Origin: DASZTU01 sp035547675
Lineage (GTDB): Bacteria > Pseudomonadota > Alphaproteobacteria > Rhizobiales > Devosiaceae
NCBI GenBank assembly: GCA_035547675.1
Contig: DASZUI010000062.1
Location: 1-52,872 of the forward strand
Length of the DNA: 52,872 nt
Direction of reading: 5' to 3'
Part shown: positions 32,831-40,540 of the stretch, one piece after another
Numbering within the stretch: position 1 is the stretch's first letter
Layout: each line of letters starts with the position of its first letter
The notes under the pieces: model-generated
Told to the model about the DNA's origin: nothing
The model's input: the letters and a program-made list of their open reading frames with translations, nothing else
The model's database searches: none
Translations under genes and position numbers: made by a program

Positions 32831-33958
32831 CTACCGAATGGATTGATACCCGCCGGCAACGCCCGACGGCGAGAGCACGACCTGCCAGAGCTGGATCATG
32901 CGCGTCCGGAAGGCGCCGGCGAAGGAGGTCAGGTAATAGCGCCACATGCGACGGAAGCGCTCGTCATATTTGCCGGGATAGGCCGCCGCCAGCGCCGGCC
33001 AGGCCGCCTCGAAATTTTGGAGCCAGGTCATCAGCGTCGGGTCGTAATAGGCGCCGAAATTGTGCCAGTCCTCCATCACGAAGAGGCCTTCGATCGCCCT
33101 CCCGAGCTGCGCGGGGGAGGGCAGCATGCCGTTGGGGAAGATGTATTTTTCGGCCCAGGGGTCGCCATGGCTCCGGCTCAGCGAGCCGCCGATGGTGTGC
33201 AGCACGAAGAGCCCCTCCGGCGCCAGCAGCGCGCGCACCTTTTCCATATAGGCGCGGTAATTGCGGGCCCCCACATGCTCGAACATGCCGACCGAGACGA
33301 TCCGGTCGAATTTGCCGGTGAGCGAGAGATAGTCCTGAAGCCGCGTTTCGATCGGCAAGCCGTCGCGATGGGCGTTGGCATAGTCCGCCTGCTCGCGCGA
33401 CACGGTGACGCCGACCCCGGTGATGCCGTAGCGTTCGGCGGCGAATTTCAGCAACCCGCCCCAGCCCGAGCCGATGTCGAGCACGCGCATCCCCGGCTCC
33501 AGCCCCGCCTTGCGGCAGATCAGGTCCAGCTTGGCCTCCTGCGCCTCGGCGAGCGTCGTGGCGTCCTTCCAATAGCCGCAGGAATAGATCATGCGCGGAT
33601 CGAGCATGGCCGAATAGAGTTCGTTGCCGAGGTCGTAATGCCGCTCCCCGACCTCGAAGGCGCGCATCCGCTGCAGATTGACGAGCCGGCTGCGCACCAG
33701 GCTCCAGATCGTCGGCAGATCGATCTTCACCGCCGCGGCGAGGTCGAATTTCAGGATGCGATAGACCAGCTGGTCGATCGCCTCGGCGTCCCACCAGCCA
33801 TCCATATAGGCCTCGCCGAACCCGAGCGCGCCGTGTGTCAGCACGCGATCATAGACGCGGTCGTCGTTGACCCTGATGTCCCAGGCGCGGGACCCATCGA
33901 TGACAATATCGGCCTGCTCGAGCAGGCCGGAGACGAAGGCTTTGGATTTGCTCGACAT
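32831..33958 (-). CDS. cfa: Cyclopropane-fatty-acyl-phospholipid synthase
   Basis: SAM-dependent enzyme that turns unsaturated acyl chains of membrane phospholipids into cyclopropane chains, usually in stationary phase or acid stress. The 375 residues match E. coli Cfa. The SAM motif RVLDIGSGWGGLLKF, the preceding GERHYDLGNELYSAML and the C-terminal FRRMWRYYLTSFAGAFR are typical. ATG 33958 is chosen within a much longer open frame because MSSKSK leads straight into the family N-terminus. The TMEM175-type gene follows after 11 bases. Confidence 0.94.
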   Translation of the reverse strand: MSSKSKAFVSGLLEQADIVIDGSRAWDIRVNDDRVYDRVLTHGALGFGEAYMDGWWDAEAIDQLVYRILKFDLAAAVKIDLPTIWSLVRSRLVNLQRMRAFEVGERHYDLGNELYSAMLDPRMIYSCGYWKDATTLAEAQEAKLDLICRKAGLEPGMRVLDIGSGWGGLLKFAAERYGITGVGVTVSREQADYANAHRDGLPIETRLQDYLSLTGKFDRIVSVGMFEHVGARNYRAYMEKVRALLAPEGLFVLHTIGGSLSRSHGDPWAEKYIFPNGMLPSPAQLGRAIEGLFVMEDWHNFGAYYDPTLMTWLQNFEAAWPALAAAYPGKYDERFRRMWRYYLTSFAGAFRTRMIQLWQVVLSPSGVAGGYQSIR

Positions 33959-33983
33959 TCGATTCCCCGAGACGGGGTTTCTT

Positions 33984-34020
33984 AGAGCGTTTCGGCGAAA
34001 ACTGGCTACCCCTTTCCGCC
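33984..34020. repeat. Imperfect AGAGCGTTT-type hairpin
   Basis: AGAGCGTTTCGGCGAAAACT followed by GGCTACCCCTTTCCGCC can fold imperfectly (GGCGAAA against TTCCGCC). It resembles the hairpin at 26290-26321 and lies in the divergent cfa-ohr gap. Confidence 0.45.
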
Positions 34021-34064
34021 GAGGGTCCTCCGCGGCGCGCGGCCGGCCGCACGAAGTCTTGTCA

Positions 34065-34092
34065 TTGGCCTCGCACCGTTTACGGCTATAGC
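34065..34092 (+). promoter_or_regulatory. Possible sigma-70 promoter of ohr
   Basis: TTGGCC (34065-34070) and TATAGC (34087-34092) are 16 bases apart, each 4 of 6 to consensus, ending about 30 bases before the ohr ATG. No clear OhrR-type operator was seen. Confidence 0.35.
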
Positions 34093-34123
34093 CTTCCCGC
34101 CATCCCCAACGAGGAGAAATGAG

Positions 34124-34549
34124 ATGAAGATCGTTTATACCACCGACGCCACGGCCACCGGCGGCGGCCGCAGCGGCCATTCCGGGACCAAGGACGGCAA
34201 GGTCAATGTCGATCTGTCCATTCCCAGGGAAATGGGCGGCGACGGCGGGCCGGGCACCAATCCCGAGCAGCTCTTCGCCACCGGCTATGCCGCCTGCTAT
34301 CTTGGCGCGCTGCATGCCGTCGCCCGCCGCGAGAAGCTCAAGCTGCCCGACGATATTTCCGTCACCGCGACGGTGAGCTTCGCCGACCGCGAAGATGGCG
34401 TCGGCTTCACCATCGTGCCCAGGATCGCCGCCCACATCCCCGGCTTCGACGCGGCGCAGGTCAAGGACATCATGGCCAAGGCGCATCAGGTGTGCCCCTA
34501 TTCCGACCTCATCACCAAGGCGCATGAGGTCGAGTCGAGCGGCGACTGA
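34124..34549 (+). CDS. Ohr-family organic hydroperoxide resistance protein
   Basis: A 141-residue thiol peroxidase of the Ohr/OsmC family that reduces organic hydroperoxides. The two catalytic cysteines are in GYAACYLGAL (about Cys65) and KAHQVCPYS (about Cys125), and the N-terminal GGGRSGHSG stretch supplies the conserved Arg. ATG 34124 follows GAGGAGAAATG with ideal spacing. It is divergent from cfa; both belong to membrane/oxidative stress defence, but there is no ohrR regulator in this window. Confidence 0.92.
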   Translation: MKIVYTTDATATGGGRSGHSGTKDGKVNVDLSIPREMGGDGGPGTNPEQLFATGYAACYLGALHAVARREKLKLPDDISVTATVSFADREDGVGFTIVPRIAAHIPGFDAAQVKDIMAKAHQVCPYSDLITKAHEVESSGD

Positions 34550-34558
34550 GCAGGCCTG

Positions 34559-34676
34559 TCCCCCCCCCCCTTGGGGGAGAGGGTTTGGGTGTGGGGCAGC
34601 CGCGCGCTCAGGTCGTGCCGCGCGGCTACCCCTCACCGCCCTGCCGGGCACCCTCTCCCCAGGGGGCGAGGGTTCG
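34559..34676. repeat. Family-C palindromic repeat pair with an 11-C run
   Basis: Begins with eleven C (34560-34570) then TTGGGGGAGAGGG, and ends with the inverse CCCTCTCCCCAGGGGGCGAG. It fills the gap between the convergent ohr and epoxide hydrolase genes. Confidence 0.75.
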
Positions 34677-34682
34677 GCTGGA

Positions 34683-35783
34683 TCACACCAGCCCTTCGAA
34701 AAACGCCCTTATGTCCCCCGCCAGCAAGGCCGGCTCGTCCTGCGCCGCGAAATGGCCGCCGCGCGGCATTTCCGTCCAGTGGACGATGTTGTTGGCCCGC
34801 TCGGCGAAGTGCCGCACCGAGCGGAAATCCCAGGGGAAGGAGGCGACCGCAGTCGGCGTGGCGTTGCGCGCCTCGCGGTAGCCGCCGCCGCTCTGCGCGT
34901 CCTCGTAATAGATGTTCGCCGCCGAGCCGCCCGTGCCTGTGAACCAATGGATGGAGAGGTGCGTCAGGAAGCGCTCGCGGTCGGCATGGCCCGCGCCCTC
35001 GCCCTCGAAGCCGAAGAACAGCTCGGCATTCCAGGCCGCGAGCGCCGCTGGCGAATCGGTCAGCCCGAAGGCGAGCGTTGCCGGCCGCTTCTGCTGGATG
35101 GCCTGATAGCCGGCATATTTCTGGAACTTGTCGAGATTGGCGAAGCCTTCCCGCTCGAAGGGCGAAAGCTTCTCCATCTCGCCCGGCTCGCCTTTCGGAA
35201 AGGCGAAGATCTGCTGCAGGTGCACCCCCACCAGCCCGTCCGGCGCCAGCGTCCCCAGCTCCTTGACGATGAGCGAGCCGAGATCGTTACCCACCGCGCC
35301 ATAGCGCGCATAGCCGAGCCGCTTCATCAGCGTGTCCCAAGCCCGAGCGGTGCGGATCGAACCCCAGCCGGGCCCGCCCAGCGGCCTCGAAAAGCCGTAG
35401 CCCGGGATCGAGGGGATGACGAGGTCGAAGCGGTCCCCGAGCCGTTCGATGAGCGGGAAATATTCGTAAAAGCTCGACGGCCAGCCATGCGTCAGGATCA
35501 GCGGGAAGGCGTCCTTCGCGGCGGATTTCACCTGCACGAAATGGATGGTCTGCCCGTCGATCTCGGTGAGGAAATGCGGGTAGCGGTTGAGCTCGGCTTC
35601 GTGCGCCCGCCAGTCGTAATGGTCGCGCCACTGGCCGACGAGTTCGCGGATGAAGCCGACCGGCTGGCCATGGCTCCAATCCTCGGTCACCGGCGACGGC
35701 CAGCGCGTCAGCGCCAGCCGCTCCTTGAGGTCGGCGATCTCGGCATCGGGTATTGCGATCCTGAACGGGGTGATGTCGGTCAT
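34683..35783 (-). CDS. Epoxide hydrolase (EHN-type alpha/beta hydrolase)
   Basis: A 366-residue alpha/beta hydrolase with the N-terminal EHN domain (about 4-110, PFRIAIPDAEIADLKERLA) of microsomal-type epoxide hydrolases. The oxyanion motif is LTHGWPSSFYEYFP; the nucleophile elbow reads GNDLGS, with Asp in the expected place; the late His is in GGHFAAQDEP. It should hydrolyse epoxides to diols; the natural substrate is unknown. ATG 35783 lies 73 bases after the WYL-type regulator, so both may be co-transcribed. Confidence 0.88.
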   Translation of the reverse strand: MTDITPFRIAIPDAEIADLKERLALTRWPSPVTEDWSHGQPVGFIRELVGQWRDHYDWRAHEAELNRYPHFLTEIDGQTIHFVQVKSAAKDAFPLILTHGWPSSFYEYFPLIERLGDRFDLVIPSIPGYGFSRPLGGPGWGSIRTARAWDTLMKRLGYARYGAVGNDLGSLIVKELGTLAPDGLVGVHLQQIFAFPKGEPGEMEKLSPFEREGFANLDKFQKYAGYQAIQQKRPATLAFGLTDSPAALAAWNAELFFGFEGEGAGHADRERFLTHLSIHWFTGTGGSAANIYYEDAQSGGGYREARNATPTAVASFPWDFRSVRHFAERANNIVHWTEMPRGGHFAAQDEPALLAGDIRAFFEGLV

Positions 35784-35856
35784 TTTTCGGCTCCTTCATT
35801 GCAATGAAACGAGTCTCGCCCACCCCTGCTGACAGGCTGTGTCAGCTATCCCGCGC

Positions 35857-36558
35857 TCACGACCCCCCGCCGCGCTCGGCCCGCCACAGCGCCTCCCACT
35901 CCTTGGCGAGCTGCGCCCGCCGCCGGCCATAGCGCGCCTCGAGCGGCCGCGCGCCGATAATCCGGTCGATGCGGAAATTGCGAAAATCCTGCCGCATGGT
36001 GCACCAGGAGGCGACGATCTGCTTCTGCTCGTAATAGGCGAGCGCCACCGGCCAGATCGCCCGGGTCGAGCTCTTGCCCGTTTCGTCGGCATAGTCGATC
36101 TCGATCGCCTTTTCCCGCCGCATGGCGTCACGCATCAGGGCGAGCAGCGGCTCGTCGCCCGGATTGTCCCAGCGGGCGGGGATCGGCCACAGGCCGGTAT
36201 TGCCCAGCCGCTCCCGCAAATCCTCGGGCGAGGCGGTGGCGATCTTGCCGAGCGCCGTTTTCGCGGCCAGTGCCAGCGCGCCGTCCGGCCGCGCTTCCAC
36301 CCAGCGCGCACCGAGCACCAGCGCTTCCAGCTCTTCGGCCGAAAACATCAGCGGCGGCAGGAAGAATCCGGGCCTGAGCACATAGCCCACGCCCGCCTCG
36401 CCCTCGACGGGCGCACCGAGCCCGATCAGCGTCTGCACGTCGCGGTAGAGCGTGCGCACGGAAACGCCCTGCTCCTCGGCCAGCGCCTGCGCCGTCACCG
36501 GCCGGCGATGGCGCCTGAGCGCGTCCATGATGGCGAAGAGCCGCTCGGTCTTGTCCAT
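35857..36558 (-). CDS. YafY-type HTH/WYL-domain transcriptional regulator
   Basis: A 233-residue regulator: winged HTH (about 1-65, with AQALAEEQGVSVRTLYRDVQ) and a WYL ligand-sensing domain (about 130-215). In the WYL core the usual Trp-Tyr-Leu appears as LAYYEQKQIVASWC. It probably controls the adjacent epoxide hydrolase gene, by position only. The ATG at 36558 is preferred over an in-frame TTG at 36576 because it gives the standard start MDKTERLFAIMDAL. Confidence 0.87.
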   Translation of the reverse strand: MDKTERLFAIMDALRRHRRPVTAQALAEEQGVSVRTLYRDVQTLIGLGAPVEGEAGVGYVLRPGFFLPPLMFSAEELEALVLGARWVEARPDGALALAAKTALGKIATASPEDLRERLGNTGLWPIPARWDNPGDEPLLALMRDAMRREKAIEIDYADETGKSSTRAIWPVALAYYEQKQIVASWCTMRQDFRNFRIDRIIGARPLEARYGRRRAQLAKEWEALWRAERGGGS

Positions 36559-36616
36559 GGTCCGTGCTCGTCCCAAATGTCCGCTACCATTGCGCAGGTA
36601 ACCACGGCGATGCCGC

Positions 36617-36808
36617 CTCGTCTCCCTCCCCCTTGAGGGGAGGGATCAAGGGTGGGGGTGCCCTCAGCAAATGCAGCGCTTGTGGCCACCCCCGCCCGGC
36701 TGCCGCCACCCTCCCCTCAAGGGGGAGGGGCGCTGTGGCGAAGGCTCTGCCCCGATCACCTCTCCCTCTGGGGAAGAGGTCGCCGCAAAGCGGCGGGTGA
36801 GGGGGCCT
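36617..36808. repeat. Two family-C palindromic repeats in tandem
   Basis: First a complete pair (CTCCCTCCCCCTTGAGGGGA near 36622; CCCTCCCCTCAAGGGGGAGG near 36709), then a single unit with CCTCTCCCTCTGGGGAAGAGG and GTCGCCGCAAAGCGGCGGGTG (36759-36805). Between convergent-looking galM and the WYL gene no coding sequence is seen. Confidence 0.75.
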
Positions 36809-36813
36809 TCCCC

Positions 36814-37833
36814 TTACGCCACCTCGAACATCGAAAAATGCCGATACGGCTTTTCCGGCGACACGATGATCGAGGGGAAATGCGGTTGGTGCAGGGCGTC
36901 GGGGTACATCTGGTCCTCGAGGCAGAAGCCGGCATATTGCCGGTACTGCCGGCCTTCGAGCCCGGGCACCGGGATCGTCCCCCTGATATTGACCGAATTG
37001 TAGAGCTGCACCGCCGGCCGGTCGCTCCAGAGCTTCAGCGTCAGCGCGCCGTCGGGGCCCCGTACCGTGGCGATGGGATCGCTGGGATTGCGGTCCGTCG
37101 CCAGCACGAGGTTGAGGTCGCAGTCGAGCGGGCTGCCGTCGGCCTTGCGCAAAACATGCCCGGTGCGGAAATCGTAGTCGCCGCCCTTGACCGGCAGGAT
37201 CGCGCCGGTCGGGACCAGGTCGCCATCCACCTCCGAACGCGCGCTGGCATTGATGGTGAAGTGGTGGTCGAGCACGTCGTCCGTCGTGCCGAGATTGAAA
37301 TATTGGTGCTGCACCAGCGCGATGGGCGTGCGCCGGTCGGGCAGGGCGGCGAGCTCGAGGCTCAGCCGATTGCCGTAGAGCCGGTAGCTCGCGGTGATGT
37401 CCACCTTGCCCGGAAAGCCCGCCGCGCCGTCGGGGCTCGAAAAGCTGAGGCGCAGGCCGTTGGTCGCCTCGTCCGGCTGCGCGCTCCAGACCTGCATGCC
37501 GAGCCCTTCCGGCCCGCCATGGAGCGTGTTGCCGTGGTCGTTGGCGGGCAGGCGGTAGGTTTGCCCGTCCAGCGTGAAGCTCGCCCCGGCGATGCGATTG
37601 GCCACCCGCCCGGCAATGGCGCCGAAATGCTGGTTATAGCCGACATAGTGCTCGAGCGACTCATAGCCGAGCGCCACTTCGCGCTTGCCGGCCCCGGGCA
37701 GCGGCGCCTGCCAGCTCCTGACGATCGCGCCATAGCTGATGATTTCCACCTCGGCGCCGGTGTCGCTGACAAGCCTGAATGCCTCGACCGGCTTGCCCCG
37801 GTATTCGCCGAACGGCCTTGCGGAAATGCCCAT
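36814..37833 (-). CDS. galM: Aldose 1-epimerase (galactose mutarotase)
   Basis: Interconverts alpha and beta anomers of aldoses. The 339-residue protein shows NRIAGASFTLDGQTYRL, NDHGNTLHGG (substrate His), VQHQYFNLG (catalytic His) and GFCLEDQMYPDALH with the catalytic Glu (LED in place of the common LET). It is divergent from the LacI regulator and the xylose genes and probably supplies the xylose anomer used by xylose isomerase. ATG 37833 is followed by the usual compact N-terminus. Confidence 0.92.
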   Translation of the reverse strand: MGISARPFGEYRGKPVEAFRLVSDTGAEVEIISYGAIVRSWQAPLPGAGKREVALGYESLEHYVGYNQHFGAIAGRVANRIAGASFTLDGQTYRLPANDHGNTLHGGPEGLGMQVWSAQPDEATNGLRLSFSSPDGAAGFPGKVDITASYRLYGNRLSLELAALPDRRTPIALVQHQYFNLGTTDDVLDHHFTINASARSEVDGDLVPTGAILPVKGGDYDFRTGHVLRKADGSPLDCDLNLVLATDRNPSDPIATVRGPDGALTLKLWSDRPAVQLYNSVNIRGTIPVPGLEGRQYRQYAGFCLEDQMYPDALHQPHFPSIIVSPEKPYRHFSMFEVA

Positions 37834-37968
37834 ATGTCCCTCCCTTTTGCCCCGAGGTGATAACGGAGCCGCGGCCGGCCGGGAAGGGCGTTACCATCCG
37901 CCGGCCATCGAACTATTGACGCGCGGCCCCGAAGCGACAAGTCTGGCACCGGGAGCGAGGGACCCTTG

Positions 37969-39006
37969 GTGGACGACAACGGGAAACCGCGCGCCACCGT
38001 GCATGATGTCGCGCGCGAAGCGGGCGTGTCGCTGGCCACGGTGGATCGGGTACTCAATGGCAGGCCGGGCGTCAGGCCCGCGACGGCGAAGAAGGTCGAG
38101 GCGGCGATCGAGGCGCTGGATTTCCGGCGCGATCTGTCCGCGTCGCTCCTCGCCCGCTCGCGCGACCTCAATGTGCATTTCCTCATTCCCGACGCCGCCA
38201 ATGAATTCATGCGCCATTTAGACGAGGCGATTCGCGGCCGTGCCCGTATAGCCCGCGCCGAAAGGCTGCATTTCGAAACCACGCTGCTGCGCGCGCTCGA
38301 CGCCGACGGGCTTGCCCGCGCCCTCGATGGCCTCGAGCGCGAAAGCTGCGACTGCGCCGTCATCGTCGCGGTCGATGCGCCCGTCGTGGTGGCCGCCGTG
38401 GACGCGGCGACACGCCGGGGCATCGCCGTGCTGACCCTGGTTTCCGACCTCCCCGGCTCGAGCCGCCGCCAGTTCATCGGCATCGACAATATCGCCGCCG
38501 GGCGCACCGCCGCTTCGCTCATGGGGCGCTTCGCCCCGCAGGGCGGCCGGGTCGGGATCATCGCCGGTTCGCTCGGGCTCACCGATCACGCCCAGCGCCT
38601 CGAAGGTTTTCTCGCCGTCATGCGCCGGGAGTTCCCGGCCATCGACATCGTCGGCCCGCGCGAGGGCCATGATTCGGCGACCGAAACCGCCCTCCTGGTG
38701 CGCGAGATGCTGGCCGATCCGCGCCTTGTCGGCCTCTATAATCTCGGCGCCGGCAATGCCGGGCTGATGCAGGCGCTCAGGAGTTCCGGCCGCGCCGGCG
38801 GCGTCCGGGTCATCGTGCACGAGGTGACCGAATCCACCCGCGCCGGGCTCGTCGCCGGCGCGGTCGACGTCGCCATCGACCAGAACCCCGAGGAAGAAAT
38901 CCGCATGGCCGTCGCCGCCGCGCGCCTGCTCGCGCAGCATACCGGCGTCCCGCTCGCCGCCGACCGCATCGAAATCAGGATTTTCCTCAGAGACAATCTG
39001 CGCTAG
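37969..39006 (+). CDS. LacI-family regulator of the xylose cluster
   Basis: A 345-residue LacI-type regulator: DNA-binding helix-turn-helix and hinge helix (about 9-62, ATVHDVAREAGVSLATVDRV) and a Peripla_BP sugar-sensing domain (about 70-340). By position, upstream of xylB-xylA and divergent from galM, it probably controls them with xylose or a related sugar as effector. The start is GTG 37969, six bases after the AGGGA; an in-frame TTG one codon earlier is too close. A TTGACG -35-like box lies at 37916. The xylB leader begins 35 bases after its stop. Confidence 0.9.
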   Translation: MDDNGKPRATVHDVAREAGVSLATVDRVLNGRPGVRPATAKKVEAAIEALDFRRDLSASLLARSRDLNVHFLIPDAANEFMRHLDEAIRGRARIARAERLHFETTLLRALDADGLARALDGLERESCDCAVIVAVDAPVVVAAVDAATRRGIAVLTLVSDLPGSSRRQFIGIDNIAAGRTAASLMGRFAPQGGRVGIIAGSLGLTDHAQRLEGFLAVMRREFPAIDIVGPREGHDSATETALLVREMLADPRLVGLYNLGAGNAGLMQALRSSGRAGGVRVIVHEVTESTRAGLVAGAVDVAIDQNPEEEIRMAVAAARLLAQHTGVPLAADRIEIRIFLRDNLR

Positions 39007-39041
39007 ATCAGGCGGCCGGAGGAGCTTGGGAGGAAGACGCG

Positions 39042-39077
39042 ATGCGTGGCGCCTATTCTGAGGTACGTACGTCATGA
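39042..39077 (+). CDS. 11-residue leader ORF overlapping the xylB start
   Basis: ATG at 39042 has a strong GGGAGGAAG (39028-39036) at ideal spacing; it reads MRGAYSEVRTS and stops at TGA 39075-39077, overlapping the xylB ATG at 39074 (ATGA). xylB itself has only a weak GAGG about 11 bases upstream, so the best ribosome-binding site of the operon serves this short ORF. Translational coupling, or leader-peptide control of xylB, is inferred. Confidence 0.45.
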   Translation: MRGAYSEVRTS

Positions 39078-40540
39078 GCACGTATCTCGGCATCGATATC
39101 GGCACGTCCGGCGTCAAGGTGCTGCTGGTCGATGAAGCCGGCAAGCCGCTTGGCGAGGCGACGGCGCCCTCCCGCGAGCCGGTCCGCCCGCATCCGGGCT
39201 GGTCCGAACAGAATCCCGCCGACTGGTGGGAGGCGGTGCTCTCCGCCGTCGACAAGCTCAAACAGGTCCATGCCGCCGAACTGGCCGCCGTCGAAGGCAT
39301 CGGCCTTTCCGGCCACATGCACGGGGCGACGCTGCTCGGCGCGGATGACGAGGTGCTGCGGCCTGCCATCCTCTGGAATGATGGCCGTGCCTTCGCCGAA
39401 TGCGCCGAGATGGAAATGGCCGAGCCGCGCCTCCGCGACATCGCCGGCAATATCGCCATGCCCGGCTTCACCGCCCCCAAGATCGCCTGGGTGCGGAAGC
39501 ACGAGCCGGACATCTACGCCAAAATCAGCAAGGTCCTACTGCCCAAGGCCTATATCCGCCTGCTGATGACCGGCGACTGCGTGGAGGACATGTCCGACGC
39601 CTCGGGTACGCTCTGGCTCGACGTGGCAAAGCGCGACTGGTCCGATGCGCTCCTTGCCGTCACCGGCCTCGACCACCGCCACATGCCCCGCCTCGTCGAG
39701 GGCTCCGAAATTTCCGGCGAGCTGCTGCCCGAGCTGAAGCAGCGCTGGGGCATGAGCGGCCGCGTCGTCGTGGCGGGCGGCGGCGGCGACAATGCCGCCT
39801 CGGCCTGCGGCATCGGCGCCATCCGGCCGGGCGAGGGCTTCGTGTCGCTCGGTACTTCCGGCGTGCTCTTCGTTTCCAATGACCGCTTCCGGCCCAATAC
39901 CAATGGCGCCGTCCATGCCTTCTGCCACGCCATTCCAGATACCTGGCACCAGATGGGCGTCATCCTTTCGGCCACCGACAGCCTGAACTGGCTCGCCCGC
40001 ATCACCGGGCAGGAAGCGGCCAAACTTTCCGCCGCCGCCGAGGCGCAATTCACCGGCCCGGGCGAGGAAATCTTCCTGCCCTATCTCTCCGGCGAGCGCA
40101 CGCCTCACAACAATGCCAGGGCCCGCGGCAGCTTTGTCGGCCTGTCGCATCTGTCCGACCCGGCGCGGCTGGCGCAGGCGGTAATGGAGGGCGTCGCCTT
40201 CGCCTTCCGCGATTGCCAGCGCGTGCTCACCGACGCCGGCACCAGGATCGATACGCTGATCGCCGTGGGCGGCGGGTCGCGCTCGGCGCTCTGGCTCAAG
40301 CTCATCGCCACCAATCTCGGCATGGAGATCGCCCTGCCGGGCGACGGCGATTTCGGCGGCGCGCTCGGCGCCGCCCGGCTCGGCCTCTGCGCCGCCACCG
40401 GCCGTTCCCCGCAGGAGGTGATGACCATGCCGGCGATCAAATCCGTGGTGCAGCCCGATCCGGCCCTCGCCGACGCCTATGCCAAGCAATATGCGCGCTA
40501 TCGCGCGCTCTATCCCGCCATCGAGGAGGCACGTCAGTGA
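39074..40540 (+). CDS. xylB: Xylulokinase
   Basis: Phosphorylates D-xylulose to xylulose 5-phosphate, feeding the pentose phosphate pathway. The 488-residue FGGY kinase begins YLGIDIGTSGVKVLLVDEAG (phosphate loop 1) and has GIGLSGHMHGATLLG, LWNDGRAFAEC, and the C-terminal GGGSRSALWLKLIA. No in-frame start exists upstream because TGA precedes. The start overlaps an 11-codon leader ORF, and the stop overlaps the xylA GTG (GTGA). Confidence 0.96.
   Translation: MSTYLGIDIGTSGVKVLLVDEAGKPLGEATAPSREPVRPHPGWSEQNPADWWEAVLSAVDKLKQVHAAELAAVEGIGLSGHMHGATLLGADDEVLRPAILWNDGRAFAECAEMEMAEPRLRDIAGNIAMPGFTAPKIAWVRKHEPDIYAKISKVLLPKAYIRLLMTGDCVEDMSDASGTLWLDVAKRDWSDALLAVTGLDHRHMPRLVEGSEISGELLPELKQRWGMSGRVVVAGGGGDNAASACGIGAIRPGEGFVSLGTSGVLFVSNDRFRPNTNGAVHAFCHAIPDTWHQMGVILSATDSLNWLARITGQEAAKLSAAAEAQFTGPGEEIFLPYLSGERTPHNNARARGSFVGLSHLSDPARLAQAVMEGVAFAFRDCQRVLTDAGTRIDTLIAVGGGSRSALWLKLIATNLGMEIALPGDGDFGGALGAARLGLCAATGRSPQEVMTMPAIKSVVQPDPALADAYAKQYARYRALYPAIEEARQ

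Noticed and set aside
36617..36808. Possible CRISPR array from clustered short repeats
   Set aside because: The repeats are inverted palindromes without regular spacing or unique spacers, and no cas gene is near.
37861..37902. LacI-type operator GATAACG...CGTTACC in the galM/regulator gap
   Set aside because: The arms match over only about five bases and the centre is a GC-rich run, so it is too weak to annotate.
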